This document shows positions 52,234-60,424 of a stretch of 64,000 nt of DNA, one piece after another. The first letter of the stretch is position 1, and every line of letters begins with the position of its first letter. The stretch spans positions 5,492,501-5,556,500 of the forward strand of contig JADJPE010000005.1 in the NCBI GenBank assembly GCA_016713425.1, written 5' to 3'. The DNA is from Deltaproteobacteria bacterium (GTDB lineage: Bacteria; Myxococcota; Kuafuiibacteriia; Kuafuiibacteriales; Kuafuiibacteriaceae). Position numbers and translations under genes: made by a program. The notes below the pieces were generated by a model. It ran no database searches and was not told the DNA's origin. It was given only the letters and a program-made list of their open reading frames with translations.

Positions 52234-55024
52234 GGTCCCCGATTGGCCGGCGAACGACGAACCGCCGGCCCAATGCGCGAACGAAGGCACCGACCGGCAG
52301 AACCAAGCTCCCGATCGCCACCGACAGTGCCCACTCAGACGACGACAGAGGCGTCGTCCGAAAGAAGGCGCCGCCCAGCTGGACGATCGCCACCTGTGCG
52401 ACCAGCGTTACCACGACCACGAGCACAAACAGCGGGCTCTGGCTCAGTCCCCGAAAAGCACTCGCGTCAAAGCGCGTGGCGCGCGCGTTGAGTTCGTTGA
52501 AGAGCTGCATCATGACGAACGTATTGAAGACGAACGTCAGCCGTGAGTTCGACGCAACCGAAGCGGCCAGCACCCAGTCAGTCGCCATGATCACGACCAG
52601 CATCGCGACCATGACCGAACCCATCGCCAGGATCTGGATCCACATGGACGACGTAATCAGCGGCTCGTGTCGACCGTGGGGACGATGGTCGAGGAGGTCT
52701 CGAGTCGGCGCTTCGGTCGCCAGCGCGAGCGCGGCGAGCGTATCCATGATGAGGTTCACCCAAAGGAGCTGCACGGTATTCAATGGAATACCGAAACCCA
52801 AGACGGCAGCGAGGAACGCCGTCGACACGGCAACGACGTTTACGGTGAGCTGAAATTGAAGAAACTTCCGGATATTTGCAAAGATCGATCGACCCCACAA
52901 GATCGCGTCCACAATCGACGCGAAGTTGTCATCGAGGAGCACGATATCTGAGGCTTCCTTGGCCACTTCGGTGCCCGTGAGCCCCATCGCAAAGCCAACG
53001 TCAGCCGACGCCAAAGCCGGCGCATCATTCGTGCCATCGCCCGTGACCGCGACCACATGACGCGCCGCTTTGAGAAGTCCCACCAGTCGGAGTTTGTCGG
53101 ACGGGACCGAGCGAGCGAGCACGCGCAAGCGGCCGAGATCACGCGCGACGTCCTCGTCGCTCATGGCTCGGAACGTAGGACCATCGACAACGATGTCGCC
53201 TTCCTTGATGAGCCCGATTTGCGTGGCGATCGCACGGGCGGTCAGAAGGTTATCGCCGGTCACCATCTTGACCTCGACGCCCGCCCGGAGGCTAGCGTCG
53301 ACCGCCTCGCGCACGTCCTCGCGCAAAGGGTCGGCGATCGCGACGAGCCCGATCAGAACCAGGTCTCGCTCAAGACGTTCGGCGGCTGGGTCAACCATTG
53401 CGTCGGCCACCTCGTCTTTCTCGAGCGTCCGATAGGCGAGCGCGAGCGTCCGCGCACCCGTCCCGGAGAACGCCTCGAGCATGGTCATCGCTTCCGCGCG
53501 GCGCGTTGGAGAAAACGGAGAGACGCGGTCAGTGTCCGTCTCGAGAACGGACGACGTGCGATCGAGGATGGCTTCCGGCGCACCCTTGACGAGCAAACGG
53601 CGCCCGTTTCGGTCTCCTCGATGCCGCTCTTCGTCGCGTCGATCTTCTTCTCCTCGATCTTGTGCGGACGGCGGCTCGACCTCGACGAGCGTCGACATCC
53701 GCTTTCGTTCCGAAGTAAAACCGATCTGCCGCACGATGGCCGCAGACTTGCGGACCGCCGCCCAATCTTTGGCCCACGACGCGACCCACGCCAGGAGCGC
53801 GCACTCGGTCGGATTGCCGACGTAGTTCGTCGTCTGATCGCGTATTTCGATAAACGCGGTCGAATTCACGGACACGACCTCCGTGATGCGCTCCACGACC
53901 CACGGCGGGAGGTCGGCCATCTCGGGGGCAGCATCGAATCGTTTGCCGCCCAACCATCCTCCGACGACCGACATGCGATTCATGGTCAGTGTTCCCGTCT
54001 TGTCGGAGCAGATCACCGTCGCGGCACCCATGGTCTCGCAGCTCGCCAACTTTCGAACGAGGTTCTTGGCCCGGGCCATCTTTTGTACGCTGTAGGCCAA
54101 GCTGATCGTCACCGCGAGCGGGAGCCCCTCGGGAACTGCAACCACCACAATCGTCACTGCGATGAGCGCATACTGGAGAAGCGCACCGATCGTCTCCATC
54201 GTCGGCGCGAGCTGGATCTCGTTTCGCACAAACGAAGAGATCGCGAGCGCGCAGAAGGTCAGGATCGCGGAAGCGAGTCCGAACCAGCCAATGCGATCGG
54301 CGAGGAGACCGAGTCGCTCCTGAAGCGGCGTGGGCTCGTGCTCCACCTGCGATAAACTGAGCTGGAGTCGCCCGATCTCAGATGCGGCTCCCACCGCGGT
54401 CACAATCATGGCCCCGGAGCCCGCGGTCACAGTCGTACCGCCACGAAGCTCGACATCCTCGCCACCCTTCTCGACCGGCTCCGACTCACCGGTAAGGGTC
54501 GACTGGTCGATCGCGACCTCAACGCCACGGAGCAGCACGCCGTCGGCGGGGAGACGATCACCGGCATCGAAATAGGTCACGTCCCCCACGACGACGTCGT
54601 GTACGGAGCGCTTGCCGACTGTACCATCGCGCAGCACCTTGACAGGGACGTCGGCGCGAAGGGCAGACAACTCGCCAAACTTCTTCGAGGCACGCACCTC
54701 GTTGAAGGTCGTAACCAGGGACGCGATCCCGATCGCAGCAAAGATCGCAAATCCGTCCACGTAGTGGGGCGAATAGCCAGACTCGAAGGCCGCGCGAACG
54801 GCCTCGACGCCCAGCGACAAGACGGCCGCCCCCATCAGAATCAGCAGCGTCTTGTCTTTCAGGGAATCGAGGAAGATCGCGAACGCGCGCCGTGGCCTCG
54901 GCGCCGGCAGTCGATTCGGGCCGTGGCGGGCCAGGCTCTCCTCGGCCGCCGGAGAGGAGAGTCCGTGCTCCGGATCGACGCCCATCCGACGAGCATGCGC
55001 GATACCTTCAGCGACTTCTGGCAT
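52211..55024 (-). CDS. P2B-type (PMCA-like) calcium-transporting ATPase
   Basis: A 937-residue P-type ATPase. The cation_ATPase_N stretch LSSPAAEESLARHGPNRLP is followed by the actuator TLTGESEP, the ion-site helix VVAVPEGLPLAV, the phosphorylation motif CSDKTGTLTMNRM, the ATP-site KGAPE and the hinge TGDGTNDAPALA. The QLTVNVVAV segment in the C-terminal helices is a P2B feature. About ten membrane helices can be placed. It should export Ca2+ from the cytosol at ATP cost. There is no long regulatory tail for calmodulin. ATG 55024 is used; the 5' end is antisense to nothing certain. The gene next to it on the plus strand encodes an EF-hand-like protein, which may or may not be connected with calcium. 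Confidence 0.93.
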   Translation of the reverse strand: MPEVAEGIAHARRMGVDPEHGLSSPAAEESLARHGPNRLPAPRPRRAFAIFLDSLKDKTLLILMGAAVLSLGVEAVRAAFESGYSPHYVDGFAIFAAIGIASLVTTFNEVRASKKFGELSALRADVPVKVLRDGTVGKRSVHDVVVGDVTYFDAGDRLPADGVLLRGVEVAIDQSTLTGESEPVEKGGEDVELRGGTTVTAGSGAMIVTAVGAASEIGRLQLSLSQVEHEPTPLQERLGLLADRIGWFGLASAILTFCALAISSFVRNEIQLAPTMETIGALLQYALIAVTIVVVAVPEGLPLAVTISLAYSVQKMARAKNLVRKLASCETMGAATVICSDKTGTLTMNRMSVVGGWLGGKRFDAAPEMADLPPWVVERITEVVSVNSTAFIEIRDQTTNYVGNPTECALLAWVASWAKDWAAVRKSAAIVRQIGFTSERKRMSTLVEVEPPSAQDRGEEDRRDEERHRGDRNGRRLLVKGAPEAILDRTSSVLETDTDRVSPFSPTRRAEAMTMLEAFSGTGARTLALAYRTLEKDEVADAMVDPAAERLERDLVLIGLVAIADPLREDVREAVDASLRAGVEVKMVTGDNLLTARAIATQIGLIKEGDIVVDGPTFRAMSDEDVARDLGRLRVLARSVPSDKLRLVGLLKAARHVVAVTGDGTNDAPALASADVGFAMGLTGTEVAKEASDIVLLDDNFASIVDAILWGRSIFANIRKFLQFQLTVNVVAVSTAFLAAVLGFGIPLNTVQLLWVNLIMDTLAALALATEAPTRDLLDHRPHGRHEPLITSSMWIQILAMGSVMVAMLVVIMATDWVLAASVASNSRLTFVFNTFVMMQLFNELNARATRFDASAFRGLSQSPLFVLVVVVTLVAQVAIVQLGGAFFRTTPLSSSEWALSVAIGSLVLPVGAFVRALGRRFVVRRPIGDLSAQLGR

Positions 55025-55122
55025 GGAGTTCGCTTCTACTCGAACGAGACCCGCTTGCGCACAGGAATCGATGCGCTGCCCATTCGGCACAACAAACCCC
55101 GAGAAGCCGCGAAAATGAGATC

Positions 55123-56166
55123 GTGACCAGCTTGAGAGCGGGGGTGAGCCAGACACCATGCGAATCCGCCTCCCCGCAAGCCACCGCAAAGGTCACGGCC
55201 AAGGCACTTCGGGGTATCCCGAACGAATTGGCCCCGTACTTCGATCTCGAAGGGCATGGGGACGTCAACGACCAAGCGGTCGCTGACGTCGTCGACTACT
55301 TCGACGGTGCCCCGCCGGGCGATCGCAACGGTATCATCGATGGTCGAGAGGTCGATGCGCTCCAGAATTTCGTTCGTCAGAAACAGGACTTGCGCCTAAT
55401 CAACGCCTCGACATCTCAGCGCCTCGCCGAACGACTCCGGACGAAGATCAACTGCTGGGCCACCGAGAGCCAGGGCGATTTCGACCGCGCCGGCCGAATC
55501 CGCGATCGCGTGGAACGGCGGTACCAGGACTTTTCGCGCAACGACGCGCTGTTCTCCGACACCCTCTTCGTGGCGAGCAACCTGCTTCTGATCATCGGCT
55601 TCAGTCGGAAGTGGAACGTAGCCAGCGTCATGATTCCGTACGGAATCGTAGAAGGCGCGCGATGGATCCGCGGCCGAGACATCCTGGCCGACAAGGAAAT
55701 GCGTGTGGAAGGCGAGTTCAAACAGGAGCGCGTGCGCAGCGAGAGCAAGGTTGCGGTCGCCGAGATCCAGAAGGAACTCCTCGATCTCGTCGATGACGTC
55801 GCGACTTCGCCCGCGGCCCTTCGGCAGCTCGACAGCGTGTTGGACGGACGACTTCGCCGCCCGATGCTTCCAACGGAGGACGAGGTCTACCGAGACTTCC
55901 TGATTCTACACGCCCGAAAGAACCATCGCCCGATCGTGGGATCGGAAGACAACTTGCGCGACTCCGGTCGGTACTATGAAGCGGGGGACATTTGGAATCC
56001 CCTTCGAATCTCGGGCTGGGCGATTGCGCAGGAACTCAACAAGCTGCCTGAAAAGACATACCGTCCGGTCGATACATCAGTCGCGACTGAGGATACCCGC
56101 GAACCAAGGACTCGATCGGTTTCGGGCAACACGTCGACGGTGCGAGCCGATAGTCAAGGTAAGTGA
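55123..56166 (+). CDS. Membrane protein with EF-hand-like loops, hypothetical
   Basis: A 347-residue protein beginning at GTG 55123 (GTG 55144 also possible). Two calcium-loop-like elements occur in the first 80 residues: YFDLEGHGDVND (Asp41, Glu43, His45) and DRNGIIDGRE (Asp67, Asn69, Asp73), the second shorter than a canonical EF loop. A hydrophobic helix follows at about residues 148-165 (LFVASNLLLIIGFS), then a charged coiled coil (VEGEFKQERVRSESKVAVAE) and a C-terminal tail rich in Thr/Ser. The stop overlaps the next ATG as TGATG, so it is coupled to the transglycosylase-like gene. The family is not recognised. It starts 98 bp from the divergent Ca2+ ATPase. Confidence 0.7.
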   Translation: MTSLRAGVSQTPCESASPQATAKVTAKALRGIPNELAPYFDLEGHGDVNDQAVADVVDYFDGAPPGDRNGIIDGREVDALQNFVRQKQDLRLINASTSQRLAERLRTKINCWATESQGDFDRAGRIRDRVERRYQDFSRNDALFSDTLFVASNLLLIIGFSRKWNVASVMIPYGIVEGARWIRGRDILADKEMRVEGEFKQERVRSESKVAVAEIQKELLDLVDDVATSPAALRQLDSVLDGRLRRPMLPTEDEVYRDFLILHARKNHRPIVGSEDNLRDSGRYYEAGDIWNPLRISGWAIAQELNKLPEKTYRPVDTSVATEDTREPRTRSVSGNTSTVRADSQGK

Positions 56167-56930
56167 TGGAACTCGCATCGCGCATCGTGGTCGGCGGTTT
56201 GGTCCTCTTCGGAGCAAACGTGCAGCCGTCCACGGCGGTGGCCGATGTGGGCGTCGTCGTCGGGCACGCGCGATCGGGGCGATCGGTAGGCAACCTTGGT
56301 CAAGGATTCGCCAAGGGGTGGCAGCCTCTTGACCGCTCGAGCGCCCTTGGCTTCACCGGGCCGTCGGGGGTCTCGAGCCCAAGCTGGCGAGAAGCCCCAA
56401 GTCGAGGCAATAGCCCCCAAAATACCCCGCGCTGGTCACGGCAGCCCACCTATGGCACGGCCTGGCGCCCACCGAACCGACGGCCGACTGGAACCCGAGC
56501 TCAGCTTGATTTGCGCTTGCCCCTCGAGGTCGCTCAGCCGCTGATCGACGAGGCGGCCCAGGAAACCGGGCTACATCCTGCACTCATCCGCGCCGTCATC
56601 GATACCGCTTCCTCCTTTCACCCGGGACGCACCTCGGCTTCGGGTAGGGTCGGGCTCATGCAGATTCCCCCGGAGATCGTGGCCCGCGACGGGATGACTC
56701 ATCCCTACGATCCCCGCGAGAACATCTTGGCCGGTGCGCGCTATCTGAGTGAGCTGGTGCGCGAATTCGACTCGGTACGACTGGCGCTCGCCGCCTACGC
56801 AGAAACACCAGATCTCGTCCGAAAACAACCCGAGGGTGCGCGCCCCAAAGAGGACACGAGGTTCTTCGTGGCGGACGTACTTCGCGCCTACAGCAGCCTT
56901 GTGATCGTCTATCTCGACCCCAAACCCTAG
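56166..56930 (+). CDS. Lytic transglycosylase-like protein lacking the catalytic glutamate
   Basis: A 254-residue exported protein. The signal peptide MELASRIVVGGLVLFGANV ends near AVA-D. Residues 60-115 are a Pro/Ser/Arg-rich linker. The SLT domain then shows the family pattern: IDEAAQETGLHPALIRAVI, SGRVGLMQIPPEIVA, DPRENILAGARYLSEL and LALAAYAE. However, where active enzymes have V-I-x-x-E-S-x-F this reads VIDTASSF, so the catalytic Glu is Ala148 (codon GCT at 56607), and AYNAG is AYAET. I infer a non-catalytic, peptidoglycan-binding pseudoenzyme. It is coupled to the EF-hand-like gene upstream and precedes the pseudokinase by 57 bp. Confidence 0.85.
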   Translation: MELASRIVVGGLVLFGANVQPSTAVADVGVVVGHARSGRSVGNLGQGFAKGWQPLDRSSALGFTGPSGVSSPSWREAPSRGNSPQNTPRWSRQPTYGTAWRPPNRRPTGTRAQLDLRLPLEVAQPLIDEAAQETGLHPALIRAVIDTASSFHPGRTSASGRVGLMQIPPEIVARDGMTHPYDPRENILAGARYLSELVREFDSVRLALAAYAETPDLVRKQPEGARPKEDTRFFVADVLRAYSSLVIVYLDPKP

Positions 56931-56987
56931 AACCTGCTAGAACCACAGCGCGAACAGGAGTCTCCGCTGGCGAGTTCAAAACCCAAC

Positions 56988-59525
56988 TTGGAATCGGTCG
57001 GCCCCTACCGCCTTCGACGCTCGCTCGTTCGGGTGGCCGGGATGGAATTCTTCAAGGCCCATGAGCACGATGGAACCCCGCGGCTTCTACAGCTCGCGCG
57101 GTGCCGCTTACCGGAGACCATCGAGGGCGAAGAAGCGTGGGCGAAGTTCGTCGAGCGACTTCCCGAGATCTCGCGTCAAGCAAGTGAAGCCGAGAACGTG
57201 CGCATCCTCGATCAGGGTGTCGTCGAGAGCGCCCATCGCGCGGAAGACGAAGGAGGAGAGCACGGCGTCGACCAAGGAGGCCGCGAACGCCTCGTCTACT
57301 GGCTCCTCCCTTGGTCTCCCGAAGCCGAACCGCTCGGACAAGCGCCCGAACCAGTCGCGGTCACTTCGGAGCCCCAGCTCGCCCGCATTGCGCAGACGCT
57401 TCTCGAACGGGTCAAGGCTCGACACCAAAGAGGGCTCGTCGATCCGCTGCTCTCGGCCGATCTCATGGTTCGCAGTGCCGCTGGTGAAGTTCGGTTCTGT
57501 GGCCTCTCCGTCCATGTTCCCGACGAATGGCTCATCGGCGCACCAGAAAGCGCGACCCGGCGCGCACCCGAGGAAATCTCGCGCAAAGGCCCCGTTCGCT
57601 CGGGAGACCTCTGGCGCGTTGGCCGTGCACTCGCGCGCTTCGCCGCCCCCCTTGGCGGACTGAGCAACGATTTCTCCCGAATCCTCGCGCTTCTCAACCA
57701 CGCCGATCCAAGCTACCGCTACATCCGCCCGATCGATGCCCTCATCGACATCGAGAAGCTCGACGACCGCTCGACCGAAGATGCCCCGGACGCAACACTC
57801 GCGATCCCGGGGCCGATCGTGCGTGATAAGATCGAGGAGACAGCCCAGGAGGCCACACATCCCGGACGAAGCGCATCGAGCGCCCAAGACGTCCCGTCCG
57901 CGTCCGGTGCCGGCGTGCCGTCATGGGCCTACATGCTCACGCGAGAGCGCTTTGACCTACTCGTCCGCCTGATCCGGCGAGACCTCGAGGCCCGCGAGAT
58001 CAACTTCCACATTGGCACCGGTGTCGTCGTCATCACGCCGATTTCGCGCGACAGGACCTACGAGTTCGACCTCACCGAGCTCGCTCGAACCGTAAGCAGC
58101 CACGAGCCCGCACGATGGCCAGGCCTCGTCGGTGACTACTTCGACGCACGACTAGCGCAAACCACGCCCCCCCCGGAAGCGGCGGCGCCGGAAGCGGCGG
58201 CACCGGAGGCGGCGCCAGCGGCATCACGGCAGGCATTCGCCTCACCCACGCCGACGCCACCCGCACCGTTCGGCATCGCCCAAGCCGACACGATCGCCGA
58301 CCAACAACTTCCCGAGGCCATTCGCGCCGCGGCCGACGAGGACAACCCAACGATCCTCAACTTTCCGCGGGCGGCCCTTCAAGCCGCGCAGGAAGCGACG
58401 CGACTCCGACCATCCGTGGCGTCATCCACCTCGGAGATCAGGCGGCGCAGCACGCTCAGCTTCGTCGATCCGGGCGATCCGCTCGCCGATATTCCAGCCA
58501 CGAGCACCACCACCGGCCCGCTCGCTCAACCTGCGCATCGCCCCACGATCGCACCGAGCGACACCGTCGTGCTTTCGGCACCGTCCCGGGACATCGGGGC
58601 CACAGAACGCCCGTCTTCAGCCGAGACCGCGACAGCTGAGTTTGATGCGCCGAGACCCAAGTCAGCCGAACGCGCAGAGTCCAAGTCAAGGTCAGAGTCA
58701 GACTCAGAGTCGGAGTCGGCCAAGGACGAGTTCGAGGACGAGGACGACGCTTTCGACCCATTTGCCGCGCGTCGAAACCTCTTCGCCATCGTCGGTCTCG
58801 CGTTGCTCGCGATCGCCGTCGCTGTCGCCGTGCTGTTTCCGGAGTTGATCACCAGCGTCTCGATCGAATCCGACACGCCATTTTCAGTAATCTCGGCCGA
58901 CAACGAGGTTGTCGTGGATGCCGACCCGCCCGGCGCCGAGATCGTGGGCGAGATCGACGGCCGCGTTCTCGGCACCGCGCCGGTACGGATCCTCGTTCCC
59001 CGGCGTCAGCCAACCGCCGTCCTCGTGGGTGCGCCCGGCTACGCGCCGCAACGGCTCTTGCTGCCCGATCGAGGGCGCGTCAGCACGACCCTCGAGCGCA
59101 TCGACCCGGACGCATCGTGCGAAGTCGTCCCCGACATCCCTTCTGGAGCCCAGCTCGAAGGCATCGCGGCCACGATCGGCGTCGGTGCGCGCGTTCGGGT
59201 CCCCGGCGCCGCCATCGTCCGGGCGAAGAATGTGCGCGGCGCGTGGATTCTTCGGTGTCCGTCGATGGGCGGCCCTCAGGCGCCTGCCCTCGACCGACGA
59301 AGACAATTCACGTCCGTCAATCTCGACATCACCGAGCCGGAAGGCATGGCCGTTCGCATCGACGACCAACCAGCCGGCGTCGTGCCGATCTCAGTCGAGA
59401 TTCAGAGAGGCTTCGTCGAGGTCAACTTCGATGTCGGCGGCCGGTCGCAGAAACGTTGGGTCGCGGCCATGACCGACATTGCGCTGCGACTGGACGGAAC
59501 CACCGCGTCCGTCAACGACAAGTAG
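56988..59525 (+). CDS. Pseudokinase with transmembrane helix and PEGA domain
   Basis: An 845-residue protein. Residues 1-250 follow the outline of a Hanks kinase but have lost its chemistry: GPYRLRRSLVRVAGMEFF stands for the glycine loop, RLLQLA replaces the VAIK Lys strand, GLVDPLLSADLMV (149-161) occupies the HRD catalytic loop without its Asp, VRFCGLS replaces DFG, while APEE (193-196), SGDLWRVG and HADPSYR retain the C-lobe framework. A second soluble region, a Pro/Ala/Glu linker and a transmembrane helix (LFAIVGLALLAIAVAVAVLF, about 596-616) lead to a PEGA domain (VVVDADPPGAEIVGEIDGR). PEGA domains often face the periplasm. TTG 56988 is used; a CTG at 56967 with AGGAG 6 nt upstream is a plausible alternative. 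Confidence 0.75.
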   Translation: MESVGPYRLRRSLVRVAGMEFFKAHEHDGTPRLLQLARCRLPETIEGEEAWAKFVERLPEISRQASEAENVRILDQGVVESAHRAEDEGGEHGVDQGGRERLVYWLLPWSPEAEPLGQAPEPVAVTSEPQLARIAQTLLERVKARHQRGLVDPLLSADLMVRSAAGEVRFCGLSVHVPDEWLIGAPESATRRAPEEISRKGPVRSGDLWRVGRALARFAAPLGGLSNDFSRILALLNHADPSYRYIRPIDALIDIEKLDDRSTEDAPDATLAIPGPIVRDKIEETAQEATHPGRSASSAQDVPSASGAGVPSWAYMLTRERFDLLVRLIRRDLEAREINFHIGTGVVVITPISRDRTYEFDLTELARTVSSHEPARWPGLVGDYFDARLAQTTPPPEAAAPEAAAPEAAPAASRQAFASPTPTPPAPFGIAQADTIADQQLPEAIRAAADEDNPTILNFPRAALQAAQEATRLRPSVASSTSEIRRRSTLSFVDPGDPLADIPATSTTTGPLAQPAHRPTIAPSDTVVLSAPSRDIGATERPSSAETATAEFDAPRPKSAERAESKSRSESDSESESAKDEFEDEDDAFDPFAARRNLFAIVGLALLAIAVAVAVLFPELITSVSIESDTPFSVISADNEVVVDADPPGAEIVGEIDGRVLGTAPVRILVPRRQPTAVLVGAPGYAPQRLLLPDRGRVSTTLERIDPDASCEVVPDIPSGAQLEGIAATIGVGARVRVPGAAIVRAKNVRGAWILRCPSMGGPQAPALDRRRQFTSVNLDITEPEGMAVRIDDQPAGVVPISVEIQRGFVEVNFDVGGRSQKRWVAAMTDIALRLDGTTASVNDK

Positions 59526-59658
59526 CGCCCTGGCGCCGAAAGACCCGGGTCAAAGCGTCACCACTTCGGCCGGGTGGTACTGGCTTGGTGGTACTAGCCC
59601 TCAAACAAGCGAGAAAATGGGCCCGAGTCTGTCATTGTCGTTGACCTCCATTCTCGGT

Positions 59659-59844
59659 TCATGGTGCGCGCCGACCAGGCTGAGCACCCTGCTCAACACG
59701 GCCTGATGCAAGTTCAGAGAGCGTCGAGCAGGCGTTGCCACCCGAGAGCACGGGTCCGCCTTCGTTCACCTGGGTCGCAGACTTGAGCCGACTCTTGATC
59801 TTGATCTTCTCAGCCTCGATGCGTCGTCGTATGTTCCTGTTCAT
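59659..59844 (-). pseudogene. Possible remnant of an IS1380-type transposase N-terminus
   Basis: An open frame of 61 codons starting MNRNIRRRIEAEKIKIKSRL resembles, from memory, the first 45 residues of IS1380-family transposases (basic RRRIE...RL start, then a VLSGGNACSTLSELASG-like stretch for the family's TASNIHYEIADR). It stops long before any catalytic residue. The surroundings (59526-59951) are richer in A and T than neighbouring genes and have no other gene. Inverted repeats or a target duplication are not seen. This is a tentative call; it may be a chance frame. Confidence 0.35.
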
Positions 59845-59951
59845 CCGAAAAGCCTTCCGGGGATCAAGTTGTTCTCACAAGGACACTCGAATTATCGAAA
59901 GCTTTTCGTTTTTGATCCGTGAACAGAGCGCGGGGCGCGCTTGTTTGAGGA

Positions 59952-60326
59952 CTAGCTGGGCGGGAGATGCTCCGCCGACCGCGCACCCGCCCCATCGAGA
60001 TGGGTCAGCTTGAAGACCCGATGAAGTCTCAACAGTTCGACGACCGTGGTCACGGCCGGGCTCGGATTGAGGAGTTCGAGCGGGCTGACGCTGGGATCCA
60101 GGCGCTTCTGCAGACTCACCAGCGCGCCGATGCCCGAGCTATCGATGAACTCGACGTTCGTGAAATCAAGAGAGACCCTATGAATGCGTTCATTCCACCG
60201 CTTGTCGATCTCAGTGCGGAACTGGCTCGCGCACGAAACATCGAACTTGGCGCGCGCAACCGCGATTCGGAGCGCCACGCCATCGTCGCTGAAGTCGAAA
60301 TTGAAGAGCTTGGATGGTTCAGCCAC
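59952..60326 (-). CDS. STAS-domain anti-sigma-factor antagonist
   Basis: A 124-residue cytosolic protein consisting of one STAS domain. VSLDFTNVEFIDSSGIGALV (residues 51-70) is the family core, with Ser63 and Ser64 in the DSSG motif, the site phosphorylated in SpoIIAA/RsbV by an anti-sigma kinase. All fold positions are kept, so it is probably active as a switch partner. No anti-sigma kinase or sigma factor gene lies beside it; the Ser/Thr kinase at 4.7 kb is too far away to link. It is divergent from the sugar transferase gene by 98 bp. Confidence 0.88.
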   Translation of the reverse strand: MAEPSKLFNFDFSDDGVALRIAVARAKFDVSCASQFRTEIDKRWNERIHRVSLDFTNVEFIDSSGIGALVSLQKRLDPSVSPLELLNPSPAVTTVVELLRLHRVFKLTHLDGAGARSAEHLPPS

Positions 60327-60424
60327 GGCTGGGGAGGGAGTTTACGGGGCGAACATCCCGCCGCCTAGCCCCAACCGCAACATTGTTCGGAGGACATTGA
60401 CTGAGGGATTTTATACCCTTAGCT

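Noticed and set aside
54892..55122. Extension of the EF-hand-like protein upstream to 54892
   Set aside because: It would be antisense to the N-terminal part of the Ca2+ ATPase and is Arg/Pro-rich shadow sequence.
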